A program made the position numbers and the translations under genes. Of a DNA stretch of 53,238 bases, positions 26,035 to 35,222 are shown one piece after another; position 1 is the stretch's first letter, and the number at the start of each line of letters is the position of its first letter. The notes beneath the pieces were generated by a model, which had not been told where the DNA came from, did no database searches, and saw nothing but the letters and a program-made list of their open reading frames with translations. The stretch is taken from contig NZ_JAUYAF010000062.1 in NCBI RefSeq assembly GCF_030693625.1, forward strand, positions 1-53,238, in the 5' to 3' direction. Origin of the DNA: Phenylobacterium sp. (GTDB taxonomy: Bacteria; Pseudomonadota; Alphaproteobacteria; Caulobacterales; Caulobacteraceae).

Positions 26035-27141
26035 ATGACTCAGGCTGTGGTGACGGTGCAGGGCTTGCGGCTGCGGGACGGGCCGGACGCCACGGTTGTT
26101 CCGCCCAGCCTGGACAAGGGCCTCGGTGTCGAAATGTTCGAGTCCAGGGCGGGCTGGACGCGGATCACCACCCTGAAGGCGCCGATCCGCAGCGGCTGGG
26201 TCGCGAGCCAGTTCCTCAGCCCGGCGGTCGCGGTCGCAACCCCGGCCCCGCCCGCGCCCGCGCCGCCGCCCATGCCCGATGACCCAGATCACCCGGTGAT
26301 CGTCTCGGGGGGCAAGGCCATCACCCCGGACGGACGGGCCTTCGCCTCGGTCTACAAGGGCGGCTTCTACACCACGGGCCGGACCTCCCTGGCCGGGTGG
26401 CTGGCGGGCAATCCGCCTCCGACCGCCCTGAAGCCGTCGGCCGTGCGGGTGGTGCGCGCCATCTCGGCCAATGAGGGTCTGCTGGAGGCCGTCAACTCCT
26501 ACGACAATAGCTACATGTCGATCGGCCTCTTCCAGTGGACCTGCGGTCCAGCTGGGGATGCGGGCGAACTTCCGGCCTTGCTGGCGGCCATGAAGCGGAC
26601 CTGGCCCGCCGCCTTCCAGGACTGCTTCGGCCGCTACGGTCTGGATGTGCAGACCGCCAGCGCTACGGCCACCACAGGCTATCTGGTGCTGAACGGCGTG
26701 ATTCTGAACACCGCCGCGCGGAAGCTGCAACTGCGCGGCGCGGTTTGGGCTTACCGATTCTGGCGCGCGGGGCACCATCACGACATGCGGGCCTGCCAGC
26801 TCAGCTTCGCCGCTGGGCGCTTGGCGAAGTTCCTCCACGCCAAGGCGGCCGGCGTGGCGGTCCGGCGCTGGTTTACCTCCGAGCAGGGGGTGGCCCTGGT
26901 GCTGGATGAGCACGTCAATCGCCCGGGACACGTACCCGGCACCCTGGCCGCCGCCATCGCCAAGATCGGCGCCACCGATCCAACCAACTGGAAGACCGCC
27001 GACGAGGCGCGGCTGATCGCCGCCTATGTCCTGGCCCGCAAGGCCACGAACATGACTCATCCGATTCTCCGGGCCGAGCGCATCGCAGACGCCGTCAATC
27101 AGGGAACACTGTCGGACGATCGTGGCTCGTTCGTGATCTGA
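26035..27141 (+). CDS. SH3b-domain protein with lysozyme-like domain (putative peptidoglycan hydrolase)
   Basis: The 368-residue protein starts with an SH3b-like domain (about 1-62: VTVQGLRLRDGP, GWTRITT, GWVASQFLS), followed by a proline/alanine linker (68-82). Its larger domain contains ISANEGLLEAVNSYDN-SYMSIGLFQWT and GELPALL. An ANEG glutamate followed by YDN and an SxGxxQW motif resembles lysozyme/transglycosylase-type active sites in cell-wall hydrolases. There is no signal peptide, so export would need a holin, a secretion system or lysis. It stands alone between the FMN reductase and yegP. The catalytic assignment is inference; I do not recognise a named family. Confidence 0.6.
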   Translation: MTQAVVTVQGLRLRDGPDATVVPPSLDKGLGVEMFESRAGWTRITTLKAPIRSGWVASQFLSPAVAVATPAPPAPAPPPMPDDPDHPVIVSGGKAITPDGRAFASVYKGGFYTTGRTSLAGWLAGNPPPTALKPSAVRVVRAISANEGLLEAVNSYDNSYMSIGLFQWTCGPAGDAGELPALLAAMKRTWPAAFQDCFGRYGLDVQTASATATTGYLVLNGVILNTAARKLQLRGAVWAYRFWRAGHHHDMRACQLSFAAGRLAKFLHAKAAGVAVRRWFTSEQGVALVLDEHVNRPGHVPGTLAAAIAKIGATDPTNWKTADEARLIAAYVLARKATNMTHPILRAERIADAVNQGTLSDDRGSFVI

Positions 27142-27216
27142 CGCCGTCTGGCGGCTGTGACGACTTGGCTCTAGCCTCCTGACTCTAACAGGCGACTCAA
27201 CAAGCGGAGCGACCCC

Positions 27217-27399
27217 ATGGCGTACAAGTTCGAGATCTCGAAGGACAAGGCTGGCGAATTCAGGGTGAAATTCAAGGCGCCGAACGGCGAGGTCATGTTC
27301 TCTACCGAGGGTTACTCTTCGAAGGCCTCAGCGAAGAACGCCATCGAATCCATGAAGAAGAACGGCCCTGACGCCGAAACCGACGACACCACCGACTGA
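27217..27399 (+). CDS. YegP family protein (DUF1508)
   Basis: The 60-residue protein MAYKFEISKDKAGEFRVKFKAPNGEVMF matches the DUF1508/YegP fold, a short alpha-beta unit, present here once instead of the tandem copy of E. coli YegP. It has the central GYSSKASAKNAIESMKKN segment and an acidic tail. Function is unknown. GCGGAGCG precedes the ATG at 27217. It is monocistronic, ending 130 bases before tRNA-Asp. Confidence 0.85.
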   Translation: MAYKFEISKDKAGEFRVKFKAPNGEVMFSTEGYSSKASAKNAIESMKKNGPDAETDDTTD

Positions 27400-27469
27400 T
27401 CCCAGCCCCGCCGTTGGGCGTCGGAGGGGATTATTCACAGGGTGAAGTGCGACTAATCGAACTCGCCCG

Positions 27470-27498
27470 TTGACACGATTCCGGTCGGGACCTATCAG
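27470..27498 (+). promoter_or_regulatory. sigma-70 promoter of tRNA-Asp
   Basis: A perfect TTGACA (27470-27475) is followed after 17 bases by TATCAG (27493-27498). This is close to the housekeeping consensus and ends 30 bases before the mature tRNA 5' end. Confidence 0.75.
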
Positions 27499-27528
27499 AC
27501 GCCCCTCGCGGGCCCACACGGCCCACAT

Positions 27529-27605
<77 letters not shown>

Positions 27606-27647
27606 CTTCTTCCCGACATCGATGATCTACCGGCAGGCCGCTATGTT

Positions 27648-27690
27648 GCGCGTCTTCGCGCGACGCATCGGTGCGTCTGTTGGGCGCACC
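27648..27690 (+). other. overlapping hairpins upstream of the nuo operon
   Basis: In the 203-base gap before nuoA lie three possible hairpins: 27648-27652 with 27657-27661; 27662-27667 with 27672-27677; and 27670-27675 with 27685-27690. The last two share bases and exclude each other. A run of five T lies 31 bases further on at 27721-27725. These could end the tRNA-Asp transcript or act as a leader; no clear nuo promoter was found. Confidence 0.35.
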
Positions 27691-27808
27691 TGAGAGGCAT
27701 TCGCATCTCGAACATCGGTCTTTTTCGCGGGTGCGGCGCCAGCGTCATTGAGCCGTTTGAATCGGTTCCATTCGTGGTCTAGAAGGGCGCGACTCCTTCG
27801 AGGATTCC

Positions 27809-28186
27809 ATGAACGCGTTCCTTCTTCAGTACCTCCCCATCGTGATCTTCCTAGGGATCGCGGCGGTTCTGGGGGTCGTCTTCATCCTCGCCTCGGCGGT
27901 TCTCGCCCCCAAGGCGCCGGACCCCGAAAAGCTCTCGTCCTACGAGTGCGGCTTCAACGCCTTCGACGATGCGCGCATGAAGTTCGACGTCAGGTTCTAC
28001 CTGGTCTCGATCCTGTTCATCATCTTCGACCTCGAGGTGGCCTTCCTGTTCCCATGGGCGGTCTCGCTCATGAACCTGCCGCAGGACGTGGCCCAGTTCT
28101 CCTTCTGGTCGATGATGTCCTTCCTGGGCGTGCTGACCGTCGGCTTCATCTACGAATGGAAGAAGGGCGCCCTGGAATGGGAGTGA
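27809..28186 (+). CDS. nuoA: NADH-quinone oxidoreductase subunit A
   Basis: NuoA is a small membrane subunit of respiratory complex I, near the quinone channel. The 125-residue product has three transmembrane helices (about 8-33, 65-85, 95-115). The conserved [24 protein letters not shown] loop includes the cysteine that changes exposure on complex activation, and [13 protein letters not shown] follows. It is the first gene of the nuo operon, in the order A-B-C-D-E-F-G-H-I-J-K-L-M-N. Its 3' end overlaps nuoB by 10 bases. Confidence 0.97.
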   Translation: MNAFLLQYLPIVIFLGIAAVLGVVFILASAVLAPKAPDPEKLSSYECGFNAFDDARMKFDVRFYLVSILFIIFDLEVAFLFPWAVSLMNLPQDVAQFSFWSMMSFLGVLTVGFIYEWKKGALEWE

Positions 28187-28752
28187 TCGTTCCCGCGGGT
28201 TCCGCTCCCGCGCTCTCGGCCGGTCGCTCGACCGTCGAGGGCTACAACCCCAAGCTCCACGATCCCTTCTTCGACGGCGTCTCGTCTGAGCTCGCCGACA
28301 AGGGCTTCATCACCGCGGCCGCCGACGACCTGATCACCTGGGCGCGCACCGGTTCGCTGATGTGGATGACCTTCGGCCTGGCCTGCTGCGCTGTCGAGAT
28401 GATGCACGCCTCGATGCCGCGCTACGACCTGGAGCGTTACGGCTTCGCGCCGCGCGCCAGCCCGCGGCAGTCCGACGTGATGATCGTCGCTGGCACCCTC
28501 TGCAACAAGATGGCTCCCGCCCTGCGCAAGGTCTACGACCAGATGCCGGAGCCGCGCTACGTGATCTCCATGGGCTCGTGCGCCAACGGCGGCGGCTACT
28601 ATTATTTCAGCTACTCCGTGGTGCGCGGCTGCGACCGGATCGTGCCGGTGGACATCTACGTCCCCGGCTGCCCGCCGACGGCTGAGGCCCTGGTCTATGG
28701 TGTGCTGCAGCTGCAGAAGAAGATCCGCCGTACCGGGACCATCGAGCGATGA
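28177..28752 (+). CDS. nuoB: NADH-quinone oxidoreductase subunit B
   Basis: NuoB holds the terminal 4Fe-4S cluster N2 that passes electrons to quinone. The 191-residue product has the cluster cysteines in [21 protein letters not shown] and [11 protein letters not shown], including the unusual adjacent cysteine pair. The ATG at 28177 (MGVIVPAG) overlaps nuoA by 10 bases; a GTG at 28183 is an alternative. The first 25 residues are not conserved. The gene is coupled to nuoC through an overlap in ATGA. Confidence 0.97.
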   Translation: MGVIVPAGSAPALSAGRSTVEGYNPKLHDPFFDGVSSELADKGFITAAADDLITWARTGSLMWMTFGLACCAVEMMHASMPRYDLERYGFAPRASPRQSDVMIVAGTLCNKMAPALRKVYDQMPEPRYVISMGSCANGGGYYYFSYSVVRGCDRIVPVDIYVPGCPPTAEALVYGVLQLQKKIRRTGTIER

Positions 28753-29387
28753 GCTGGCCGGTCGAGATCTCCACGCTCGAGAGCCTGGGCCAGCAACTGG
28801 TCGCCGACAGCGCCGGCGCCGTGGCCGGCTATTCGTTGGCCTTCGGCGAATTGACCCTGACGGCTCCGGTCAGCCGCGTCGTCCAGGCCCTGACCCTGAT
28901 GCGCGACAAGTTCGGCTTCGCCCAGCTGATCGACCTCTGCGGTGTCGACTACCCGGAGCGCCCGCAGCGTTTCGACGTGGTCTACCACCTGCTGTCGCTC
29001 ACCAAGAACCAGCGCCTGCGCCTGAAGGTGCAGACCGACGAGGACACCGCGGTCCCCACGGCCACCGGTGTCTACCCCTGCGCCGACTGGTATGAGCGCG
29101 AGGCCTTCGACATGTACGGGATCTTCTTCGAAGGGCATCCCGACCTGCGCCGCATCCTCACCGACTACGGGTTCCACGGGCATCCGCTGCGCAAGGACTT
29201 CCCGATGACCGGCTATGTCGAGCTGCGCTACGATGACGAACTGAAGCGCGTGGTCTATGAGCCCGTGAAGTCCGTCGAGTTCCGCAACTGGGACTTCCTC
29301 TCACCTTGGGAAGGGGCCGACTACATCCTGCCCGGTGATGAGAAGTCGCCCGGGACCGGTGGCCCGCATCCGGGAGCTCCGAAGTAG
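28749..29387 (+). CDS. nuoC: NADH-quinone oxidoreductase subunit C
   Basis: NuoC is a peripheral-arm subunit that, with NuoD, frames the quinone site. The 212-residue product contains the 30-kDa subunit signature [15 protein letters not shown] and the strongly conserved [38 protein letters not shown]. It ends in a short Gly/Pro tail. nuoC and nuoD are separate genes here, unlike the fused NuoCD of E. coli. The ATG overlaps the nuoB stop by 4 bases, and nuoD starts directly after its stop. Confidence 0.97.
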   Translation: MSWPVEISTLESLGQQLVADSAGAVAGYSLAFGELTLTAPVSRVVQALTLMRDKFGFAQLIDLCGVDYPERPQRFDVVYHLLSLTKNQRLRLKVQTDEDTAVPTATGVYPCADWYEREAFDMYGIFFEGHPDLRRILTDYGFHGHPLRKDFPMTGYVELRYDDELKRVVYEPVKSVEFRNWDFLSPWEGADYILPGDEKSPGTGGPHPGAPK

Positions 29388-30605
29388 ATGGCCGACGACG
29401 CATCCCTGACCACGCTCTCGGAAAACGAGATCCCGGTCCGCAAATTCAACATCAACTTCGGCCCGCAGCACCCCGCGGCCCACGGCGTTCTGCGTCTGGT
29501 CCTGGAGCTGGACGGCGAGGTCGTGGAGCGGGTCGACCCGCACATCGGCCTGCTGCATCGCGGCACCGAGAAGCTGATGGAGTACCGCACCTACCTCCAG
29601 AACATCCCGTACTTCGACCGCCTCGACTACGTGGCGCCGATGAACCAGGAACACGCCTTCTGCCTGGCCATCGAGAAGCTCCTGGACCTTGAGGTTCCGA
29701 TTCGCGGCCAGCTGATCCGGGTGATGTATTCCGAGATTGGCCGCGTCCTGAACCACCTGCTGAACGTCACGACCCAGGCCATGGACGTCGGCGCGCTCAC
29801 TCCGCCTCTCTGGGGCTTCGAGGAGCGCGAGAAGCTGATGGTCTTCTATGAACGGGCCTGCGGCGCGCGGCTGCACGCCAACTACTTCCGCCCCGGCGGC
29901 GTCCACCAGGATTTGCCCGAGGCGCTGATCAACGACATCGACGACTGGGCCGCGGCCTTCGCCCGTCCGGTCAACGATATCGACAAGCTGATCACCGGCA
30001 ATCGCATATTCAAGCAGCGCAACGTCGATATCGGCGTGGTGACGCGCCAGGAGGCCATCGACTGGGGCTTCTCCGGCGTCATGGTGCGCGGCTCCGGCAT
30101 CGCCTGGGACCTGCGCCGCAGCCAGCCCTACGAGTGCTACGACGAGATGGACTTCGAGATTCCGCTCGGGCTGAACGGTGACTGCTATGACCGCTATCTC
30201 TGCCGCATGCAGGAGATGCGTGAATCCACCAAGATCATCCGCCAGTGCGTTGATCGCCTTCGCAAAACCCCCGGCCCGGTCCTGACCGAGGACAACAAGG
30301 TCTCGCCGCCGCGTCGGGGTGAGATGAAGCGCTCGATGGAAGCGCTGATCCACCACTTCAAGCTCTATACCGAGGGCTTCCGCACTCCGGAAGGCGAGGT
30401 CTACGCGGCCGTCGAGGCGCCCAAGGGCGAGTTCGGCGTCTTCCTGGTGAGCGACGGCGGCAACAAGCCCTATCGCTGCAAGATCCGCGCGCCCGGCTAT
30501 CCGCACCTGGCGGCCATGGACTGGATGGCCAAGGGCCACATGCTGGCCGACGTCTCAGCGATCATCGGGTCGCTGGACATCGTGTTCGGGGAGGTGGACC
30601 GGTGA
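29388..30605 (+). CDS. nuoD: NADH-quinone oxidoreductase subunit D
   Basis: NuoD is the 49-kDa subunit, derived from [NiFe] hydrogenase, that forms the quinone-binding cavity with NuoB. The 405-residue product shows [21 protein letters not shown] (conserved HPAAHG), [30 protein letters not shown] and [12 protein letters not shown]. It ends in [12 protein letters not shown], the universal C-terminus. It begins with no gap after nuoC and shares its last bases with the GTG start of the NTF2-like gene. Confidence 0.97.
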   Translation: MADDASLTTLSENEIPVRKFNINFGPQHPAAHGVLRLVLELDGEVVERVDPHIGLLHRGTEKLMEYRTYLQNIPYFDRLDYVAPMNQEHAFCLAIEKLLDLEVPIRGQLIRVMYSEIGRVLNHLLNVTTQAMDVGALTPPLWGFEEREKLMVFYERACGARLHANYFRPGGVHQDLPEALINDIDDWAAAFARPVNDIDKLITGNRIFKQRNVDIGVVTRQEAIDWGFSGVMVRGSGIAWDLRRSQPYECYDEMDFEIPLGLNGDCYDRYLCRMQEMRESTKIIRQCVDRLRKTPGPVLTEDNKVSPPRRGEMKRSMEALIHHFKLYTEGFRTPEGEVYAAVEAPKGEFGVFLVSDGGNKPYRCKIRAPGYPHLAAMDWMAKGHMLADVSAIIGSLDIVFGEVDR

Positions 30606-30952
30606 GCGCGCCCGCCTGCATTTCGACCTTCGACGTCGTGGACGGCCAATTCGAAGCCTATAACAGCCAGAACCTCTCGGCCTTCTGCGCCTACTACGCC
30701 GACAATGCGGTGCTGGCCGATTTCAATGGCGCGATCACCGCCGACGGGATCGACGCCATCCGCGCACGGCATGAGAAGCTGTTCTCCGACTTCCCGCAGA
30801 ACAAGGCCGAGTTGCTGGCCCGGGTGGTCATCGGCTCGCGCGTCATCGACCACGAACGGGTCGCCCGCACGCCCGGCGGCGACACCTTCGAGGTCGCGGC
30901 CATCTACACCATCTCGGACGCCAAGATCGTCCGGGTCGACTTCGTGAAGTGA
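30602..30952 (+). CDS. NTF2-like (SnoaL-type) protein inside the nuo operon
   Basis: The 116-residue protein has the compact cone-shaped NTF2/SnoaL pattern: helix [25 protein letters not shown], then [21 protein letters not shown], and strands ending [19 protein letters not shown]. Such proteins are ligand-binding or isomerase-like; no function is assigned. The GTG at 30602 overlaps the nuoD stop codon (GTGA), and nuoE starts 10 bases later, so it is clearly part of the operon. It is not a standard complex I subunit; an accessory or assembly role is inference. Confidence 0.8.
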   Translation: MSAPACISTFDVVDGQFEAYNSQNLSAFCAYYADNAVLADFNGAITADGIDAIRARHEKLFSDFPQNKAELLARVVIGSRVIDHERVARTPGGDTFEVAAIYTISDAKIVRVDFVK

Positions 30953-30962
30953 GGCTCTGACC

Positions 30963-31643
30963 GTGAGCGTTCGACGCCTTTCCCCAGATCAACCCGCCAG
31001 CTTCGCCTTCTCGGCCGAGACGATGAAGCAGGTTCAGTGGTGGATCTCCAAATACCCGGACGGCCGCCAGCAGTCGGCGGTGATCCCAGTCCTGTGGCTT
31101 GTGCAGAAGCAGGAGGGCTGGGTGTCGGAGCCCGCCATCCGCGCCGTCGCCGACCTGCTGAAGATGGCCACCATCCGGGTCTACGAGGTCGCCACCTTTT
31201 ATACGATGTTCATGCTGGAGCCGGTGGGAACGATGGCCCTGGTGCAGGTGTGCGGCACCACGGCCTGTCAGTCGCGCGGCTCCGAGGCCCTGCTTGAGGT
31301 CTGCCGCAAGCGCTTTGGCCCAGACAGCCACCGCTCGGCGGACGGCAAGTTTTACTGGCAGGAAGTCGAGTGCCTTGGCGCCTGCTCCAACGCGCCCATG
31401 GCGGCCATCAACGACCGTTATTACGAGGACCTCACCGTCGAGGGCTTCGAAAAGCTGCTGGACGCCTTCGCCGCCGGCCAGACGCCGCCGCCCGGCTCCG
31501 AGATCGGCCGTCAGGGCAGCGCCGTCCTGGGCGGCAACAGCACGCTGAACGACCCCAAGCTCTATGACGGGTCGGCCGCCAAGCCGATCAAGTCGCTGCC
31601 GAACGCCGCCCCCAAGGGTAAGGCCAAGGCGCCTGTCGCATGA
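30963..31643 (+). CDS. nuoE: NADH-quinone oxidoreductase subunit E
   Basis: NuoE carries the 2Fe-2S cluster N1a in the NADH-oxidising module. The 226-residue product has a thioredoxin-like fold with the four ligands in VQVCGTTACQSRG and VECLGACSNAPMA. The preceding helical segment EVATFYTMFMLEPVG is typical. The C-terminus has an extra 60-residue Pro/Gly/Lys-rich extension, as in other alphaproteobacteria. The GTG at 30963 is 10 bases after the NTF2-like gene. The stop overlaps the start of the next small gene in ATGA. Confidence 0.95.
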   Translation: MSVRRLSPDQPASFAFSAETMKQVQWWISKYPDGRQQSAVIPVLWLVQKQEGWVSEPAIRAVADLLKMATIRVYEVATFYTMFMLEPVGTMALVQVCGTTACQSRGSEALLEVCRKRFGPDSHRSADGKFYWQEVECLGACSNAPMAAINDRYYEDLTVEGFEKLLDAFAAGQTPPPGSEIGRQGSAVLGGNSTLNDPKLYDGSAAKPIKSLPNAAPKGKAKAPVA

Positions 31644-31849
31644 CAGAGGCCGAGGTCGCCAAGCGCCGGTTCACGGTCATGGTCGCGGTCTCCGCGGCCA
31701 GCGTCTTCGTGGCCATCGCGGCGATCGTCTGCGCCTTTCGGTTCAGCCAATCCTGGCTGCTGGTCGTCTTTGGGATGGCGCTGCTGATCGGGTTCGGCGC
31801 GCAAATCTGGTTCATCGCGGGCTCGCCGCCCGCGAAAAAGGGAGTGTAG
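31640..31849 (+). CDS. small two-helix membrane protein in the nuo operon
   Basis: The 69-residue protein has a charged N-terminus (MTEAEVAKRR), two hydrophobic helices (about 11-31 and 38-60, FSQSWLLVVFGMALLIGFGAQIWF) and a short basic tail. It starts in ATGA overlap with nuoE and ends 6 bases before nuoF, so it is translated in the operon. I recognise no named family. A role in complex I assembly or as an accessory membrane subunit is possible, but inference. Confidence 0.65.
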   Translation: MTEAEVAKRRFTVMVAVSAASVFVAIAAIVCAFRFSQSWLLVVFGMALLIGFGAQIWFIAGSPPAKKGV

Positions 31850-31855
31850 GGGGTC

Positions 31856-33172
31856 TTGGTCGGCATCCTGGAAGACAAGGACCGCATCTTCACGAACATC
31901 TACGGGCTCCAAGACTGGGGCCTGGAAGGTGCGAAGGCGCGCGGTTGCTGGAACGCGACCCGCGAGATGCTGGGTCAGAGCCACGAATGGGTCTGCGAGC
32001 AGATTCGTGAGTCCGGCCTGCGCGGCCGGGGAGGCGGGGGCTTTGTCACCGGCTTCAAGTGGACCCTGATGCCGCAGCAGCTCAGCGAGCGACCCCACTA
32101 TCTGGTGGTCAACGCCGATGAGTCCGAGCCCGGCGCCTGCAAGGACCGCGAGATCATCCGCAATGATCCGCACCTACTGATCGAAGGCTGCATGATCGCC
32201 AGCTACGCGATCCGCGCCCACACTGCCTACATCTATATCCGAGGCGAATACGTCGCCGAGCGCGAGCGTCTGGAAGCCGCCATCAAGCAGGCCTATGCGG
32301 CCAAGCTGATCGGCAAGGACAACGTCAACGGCTGGGACTTCGACCTCCACGTCACCCATGGGGGCGGCGCCTATATCTGCGGCGACGAGACCGCCCTTAT
32401 GGAGAGCCTGGAGGGCAAGAAGGGCCAGCCGCGCCTGAAGCCGCCGTTCCCGGCCGGCGCCGGCATCTATGGCTGCCCCACCACCATCAACAACGTCGAG
32501 TCCATCGCCGTCGTCGGCACGATCCTGCGCCGTGGCGCCGGCTGGTTCTCGAGCTTCGGCCGACCCAAGAACGCCGGCACCAAGCTGATGGCGGCCTCGG
32601 GTCACGTGAACAAGCCGAGCGTGGTCGAAGAGGCCATGTCCATCCCCATGCGCCAGCTGATCGAGGATCACTTCGGCGGCGTACGCGGCGGTTGGGGCAA
32701 GCTCAAGGCGGTGATCCCGGGCGGGGTCTCCATGCCGATGATCACCCGTGAACAGGCCGAGACCGTCCTGATGGACTTCGACGACCTGCCCCGCGTGCAG
32801 TCGCGCCTGGGCACGGCCACCATGATCCTCTTCGACGAGGACACCGATCTGGTCCGCGTGATCGCCCGGGTCTCGCGCTTCTTCAAGCATGAGAGCTGCG
32901 GCCAGTGCACGCCGTGCCGCGAAGGCACCGGCTGGATGTGGCGGGTGATGGAACGCATGGTCACCGGCGAGGCCGAGATGCGCGAGATCGACATGTTGCT
33001 CGACGTCGCCTCCCAGGTCGAAGGCCACACCATCTGCGGCCTCGGCGACGCCGCGGCCTGGCCCATCCAGGGCCTGTTCCGCAACTTCCGCCACGAGGTG
33101 GAGGACCGGATCACCAGCTATCGCGCGGGCAAGCCGCATGTTCAGGGCGCCGCCCTGGTGGCGGCGGAGTAG
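31856..33172 (+). CDS. nuoF: NADH-quinone oxidoreductase subunit F
   Basis: NuoF binds FMN and NADH and holds 4Fe-4S cluster N3; it is the electron entry point of complex I. The 438-residue product has the FMN/NADH glycine-rich block [31 protein letters not shown], and [19 protein letters not shown]. Cluster ligands are in [14 protein letters not shown] and CGLGDAA. The start is a TTG at 31856 (beginning [12 protein letters not shown]), with a GGGGG purine tract upstream; no ATG fits the family N-terminus. Its stop is 4 bases before nuoG. Confidence 0.95.
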   Translation: MVGILEDKDRIFTNIYGLQDWGLEGAKARGCWNATREMLGQSHEWVCEQIRESGLRGRGGGGFVTGFKWTLMPQQLSERPHYLVVNADESEPGACKDREIIRNDPHLLIEGCMIASYAIRAHTAYIYIRGEYVAERERLEAAIKQAYAAKLIGKDNVNGWDFDLHVTHGGGAYICGDETALMESLEGKKGQPRLKPPFPAGAGIYGCPTTINNVESIAVVGTILRRGAGWFSSFGRPKNAGTKLMAASGHVNKPSVVEEAMSIPMRQLIEDHFGGVRGGWGKLKAVIPGGVSMPMITREQAETVLMDFDDLPRVQSRLGTATMILFDEDTDLVRVIARVSRFFKHESCGQCTPCREGTGWMWRVMERMVTGEAEMREIDMLLDVASQVEGHTICGLGDAAAWPIQGLFRNFRHEVEDRITSYRAGKPHVQGAALVAAE

Positions 33173-33176
33173 TCGT

Positions 33177-35219
33177 ATGCCTAAAGCCAAGGTCAACGGC
33201 GTCGAGGTCGAGTTCGAGCCCGGCATGACGGTTCTGCAGGTGGCGGAACTGGCCGGGGAAGAGATCCCGCGCTTCTGCTATCACGAGCGCCTGAGCATCG
33301 CCGGCAACTGCCGCATGTGCCTGGTGGAGGTGAAGCCCGGCCCGCCCAAGCCGCAGGCGTCCTGCGCCCTGCCGGCCTCCGACGGCCAGGAAATCATCAC
33401 CAACTCGCCGATGGTCAAGAAGGCCCGCGAAGGGGTGATGGAGTTCCTGCTCATCAACCACCCGCTGGATTGCCCGATCTGCGACCAGGGCGGCGAGTGC
33501 GACCTGCAGGACCAGGCCATGGGCTATGGCAGGGACGACAGCCGCTATGGCGAGAACAAGCGCGCGGTCGAAGAGAAGTTCATGGGGCCGTTGATCAAGA
33601 CGGTCATGACCCGCTGCATCCAGTGCACCCGCTGCGTCCGCTTCATCACCGAAGTGGCCGGCGTGCCGGACATCGGTCTCATCTCCCGCGGCGAAGACGT
33701 TGAAATCACGACCTATCTCGACAAGGCCGTGGCCAGCGAACTGTCGGCTAACGTCATCGACCTGTGCCCGGTCGGCGCCCTGACCTCCAAGCCCTACGCC
33801 TTCAACGCGCGCCCCTGGGAGCTGAAGAAGACCGAGAGCGTCGATGTCATGGACGCCCTGGGCTGTTCGATCCGTGTCGACAGCCGGGGTCCCGCGGTCC
33901 TGCGCGTCCTGCCGCGCCTGAACGAGGACATCAACGAGGAGTGGATCAGCGACAAGACCCGCTACGCCGTGGACGGTCTGTCGCGCCAGCGTCTCGACAA
34001 GCCCTATGTCCGTGAAGCCGGCAAGTTGCGTCCCGCCACCTGGGCCGAGGCGCTGAACCTGGTGGCCTCCAAGCTGAAGGTCGCCAGCCCCGACCGCATC
34101 GGCGTCATCGCCGGCGACCTGCAGGACGCGGAGTCCATGAAGGCCGCCAAGGACCTGTTCGGCTCCCTGGGCGTCACCAGCCTGGACTGTCGTCAGGACG
34201 GAATGGCCCTGGGCGCAGGGACCCGCGAGACCTGGCTGTTCAACTCCACCATCGCCGGCGTCGAAAACGCCGACATGATCCTCTTCGTGGGGACCAATCC
34301 CCGCACCGAGGCGCCCGTCCTCAACGCCCGGTTCCGCAAGCGCTGGGTCGCCGGCGCCCTGGAAGTCGGCGTCATCGGCGAACAGGCCGACCTGACCTTT
34401 GGCTACGAATATCTCGGCGCGGGCGCGGCCAGCCTGTCGGGCCTGGCCAAATCCAAGTCCGACTTCGTCAAGCGCCTGAAGGCCGCCAAGAACCCGGCCA
34501 TCATCATCGGAGCCGGAGCCCTGGGCCGGGCCGACGGCGGAGCCATCGCCAAGGCGGCGGCCGATGTGGCCAAGACCTTCGGCATGACCTGGAACGTGCT
34601 GCACACCGCCGCCAGCCGGGTCGGCGGCCTGGACCTGGGCTTCATCCCGGGCGAGGGCGGCAAGACCGCCGCTGAGATGGCGTCCAAGGGCGCGCTCGAC
34701 GTGCTGTTCCTGATGGGCGCCGACGAGATCGACGTCACCGCCAGCGACGCCTTCACCATCTATATGGGCACGCACGGCGACGCCGGCGCTCACAAGGCCG
34801 ACGTGATCCTGCCCGGCGCGGCCTACACCGAGAAGGACGGCCTCTATGTGAACACCGAGGGCCGGGTCCAGCTGGGCCAGCGCGCGGTGTTCCCCAAGGG
34901 GGAGGGGCGTGAAGACTGGTCCATCCTGCGGGCTCTGTCGGACCGCCTGGGCGCGACCCTGCCCTACGACACCTTGGCCCAGTTGCGCGCCAAGCTGTTC
35001 GCCGACCACCCGACCTTCGGGCGGATCGACTACGCCCCGGGCGCGGCGGCTTCGGCCATCGACCTTTCGGGGATCGTGGCGGCCGGAACGGCCACCGACG
35101 CGCCGCTTGTCAGCGGAGTGCGCGCCTTCCACCTGACCAACCCCATCGCCCGCGCCAGCGTGACGATGGCCGAGTGCGCGGCCGTAGCGGCCGACGCCTC
35201 CAAGATCGCGGCGGAGTAG
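33177..35219 (+). CDS. nuoG: NADH-quinone oxidoreductase subunit G
   Basis: NuoG is the largest peripheral subunit and carries the 2Fe-2S cluster N1b and 4Fe-4S clusters N4 and N5. The 680-residue product shows the ferredoxin-type ligands in IPRFCYHERLSIAGNCRMCLVEV, the His-ligated HPLDCPICDQGGECDLQ, and TRCIQCTRCVRF. A degenerate molybdopterin-oxidoreductase domain follows, here without a cofactor. I chose the ATG at 33177 (MPKAKVNGVEVEF). nuoH follows after 3 bases. Confidence 0.96.
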   Translation: MPKAKVNGVEVEFEPGMTVLQVAELAGEEIPRFCYHERLSIAGNCRMCLVEVKPGPPKPQASCALPASDGQEIITNSPMVKKAREGVMEFLLINHPLDCPICDQGGECDLQDQAMGYGRDDSRYGENKRAVEEKFMGPLIKTVMTRCIQCTRCVRFITEVAGVPDIGLISRGEDVEITTYLDKAVASELSANVIDLCPVGALTSKPYAFNARPWELKKTESVDVMDALGCSIRVDSRGPAVLRVLPRLNEDINEEWISDKTRYAVDGLSRQRLDKPYVREAGKLRPATWAEALNLVASKLKVASPDRIGVIAGDLQDAESMKAAKDLFGSLGVTSLDCRQDGMALGAGTRETWLFNSTIAGVENADMILFVGTNPRTEAPVLNARFRKRWVAGALEVGVIGEQADLTFGYEYLGAGAASLSGLAKSKSDFVKRLKAAKNPAIIIGAGALGRADGGAIAKAAADVAKTFGMTWNVLHTAASRVGGLDLGFIPGEGGKTAAEMASKGALDVLFLMGADEIDVTASDAFTIYMGTHGDAGAHKADVILPGAAYTEKDGLYVNTEGRVQLGQRAVFPKGEGREDWSILRALSDRLGATLPYDTLAQLRAKLFADHPTFGRIDYAPGAAASAIDLSGIVAAGTATDAPLVSGVRAFHLTNPIARASVTMAECAAVAADASKIAAE

Positions 35220-35222
35220 GGG

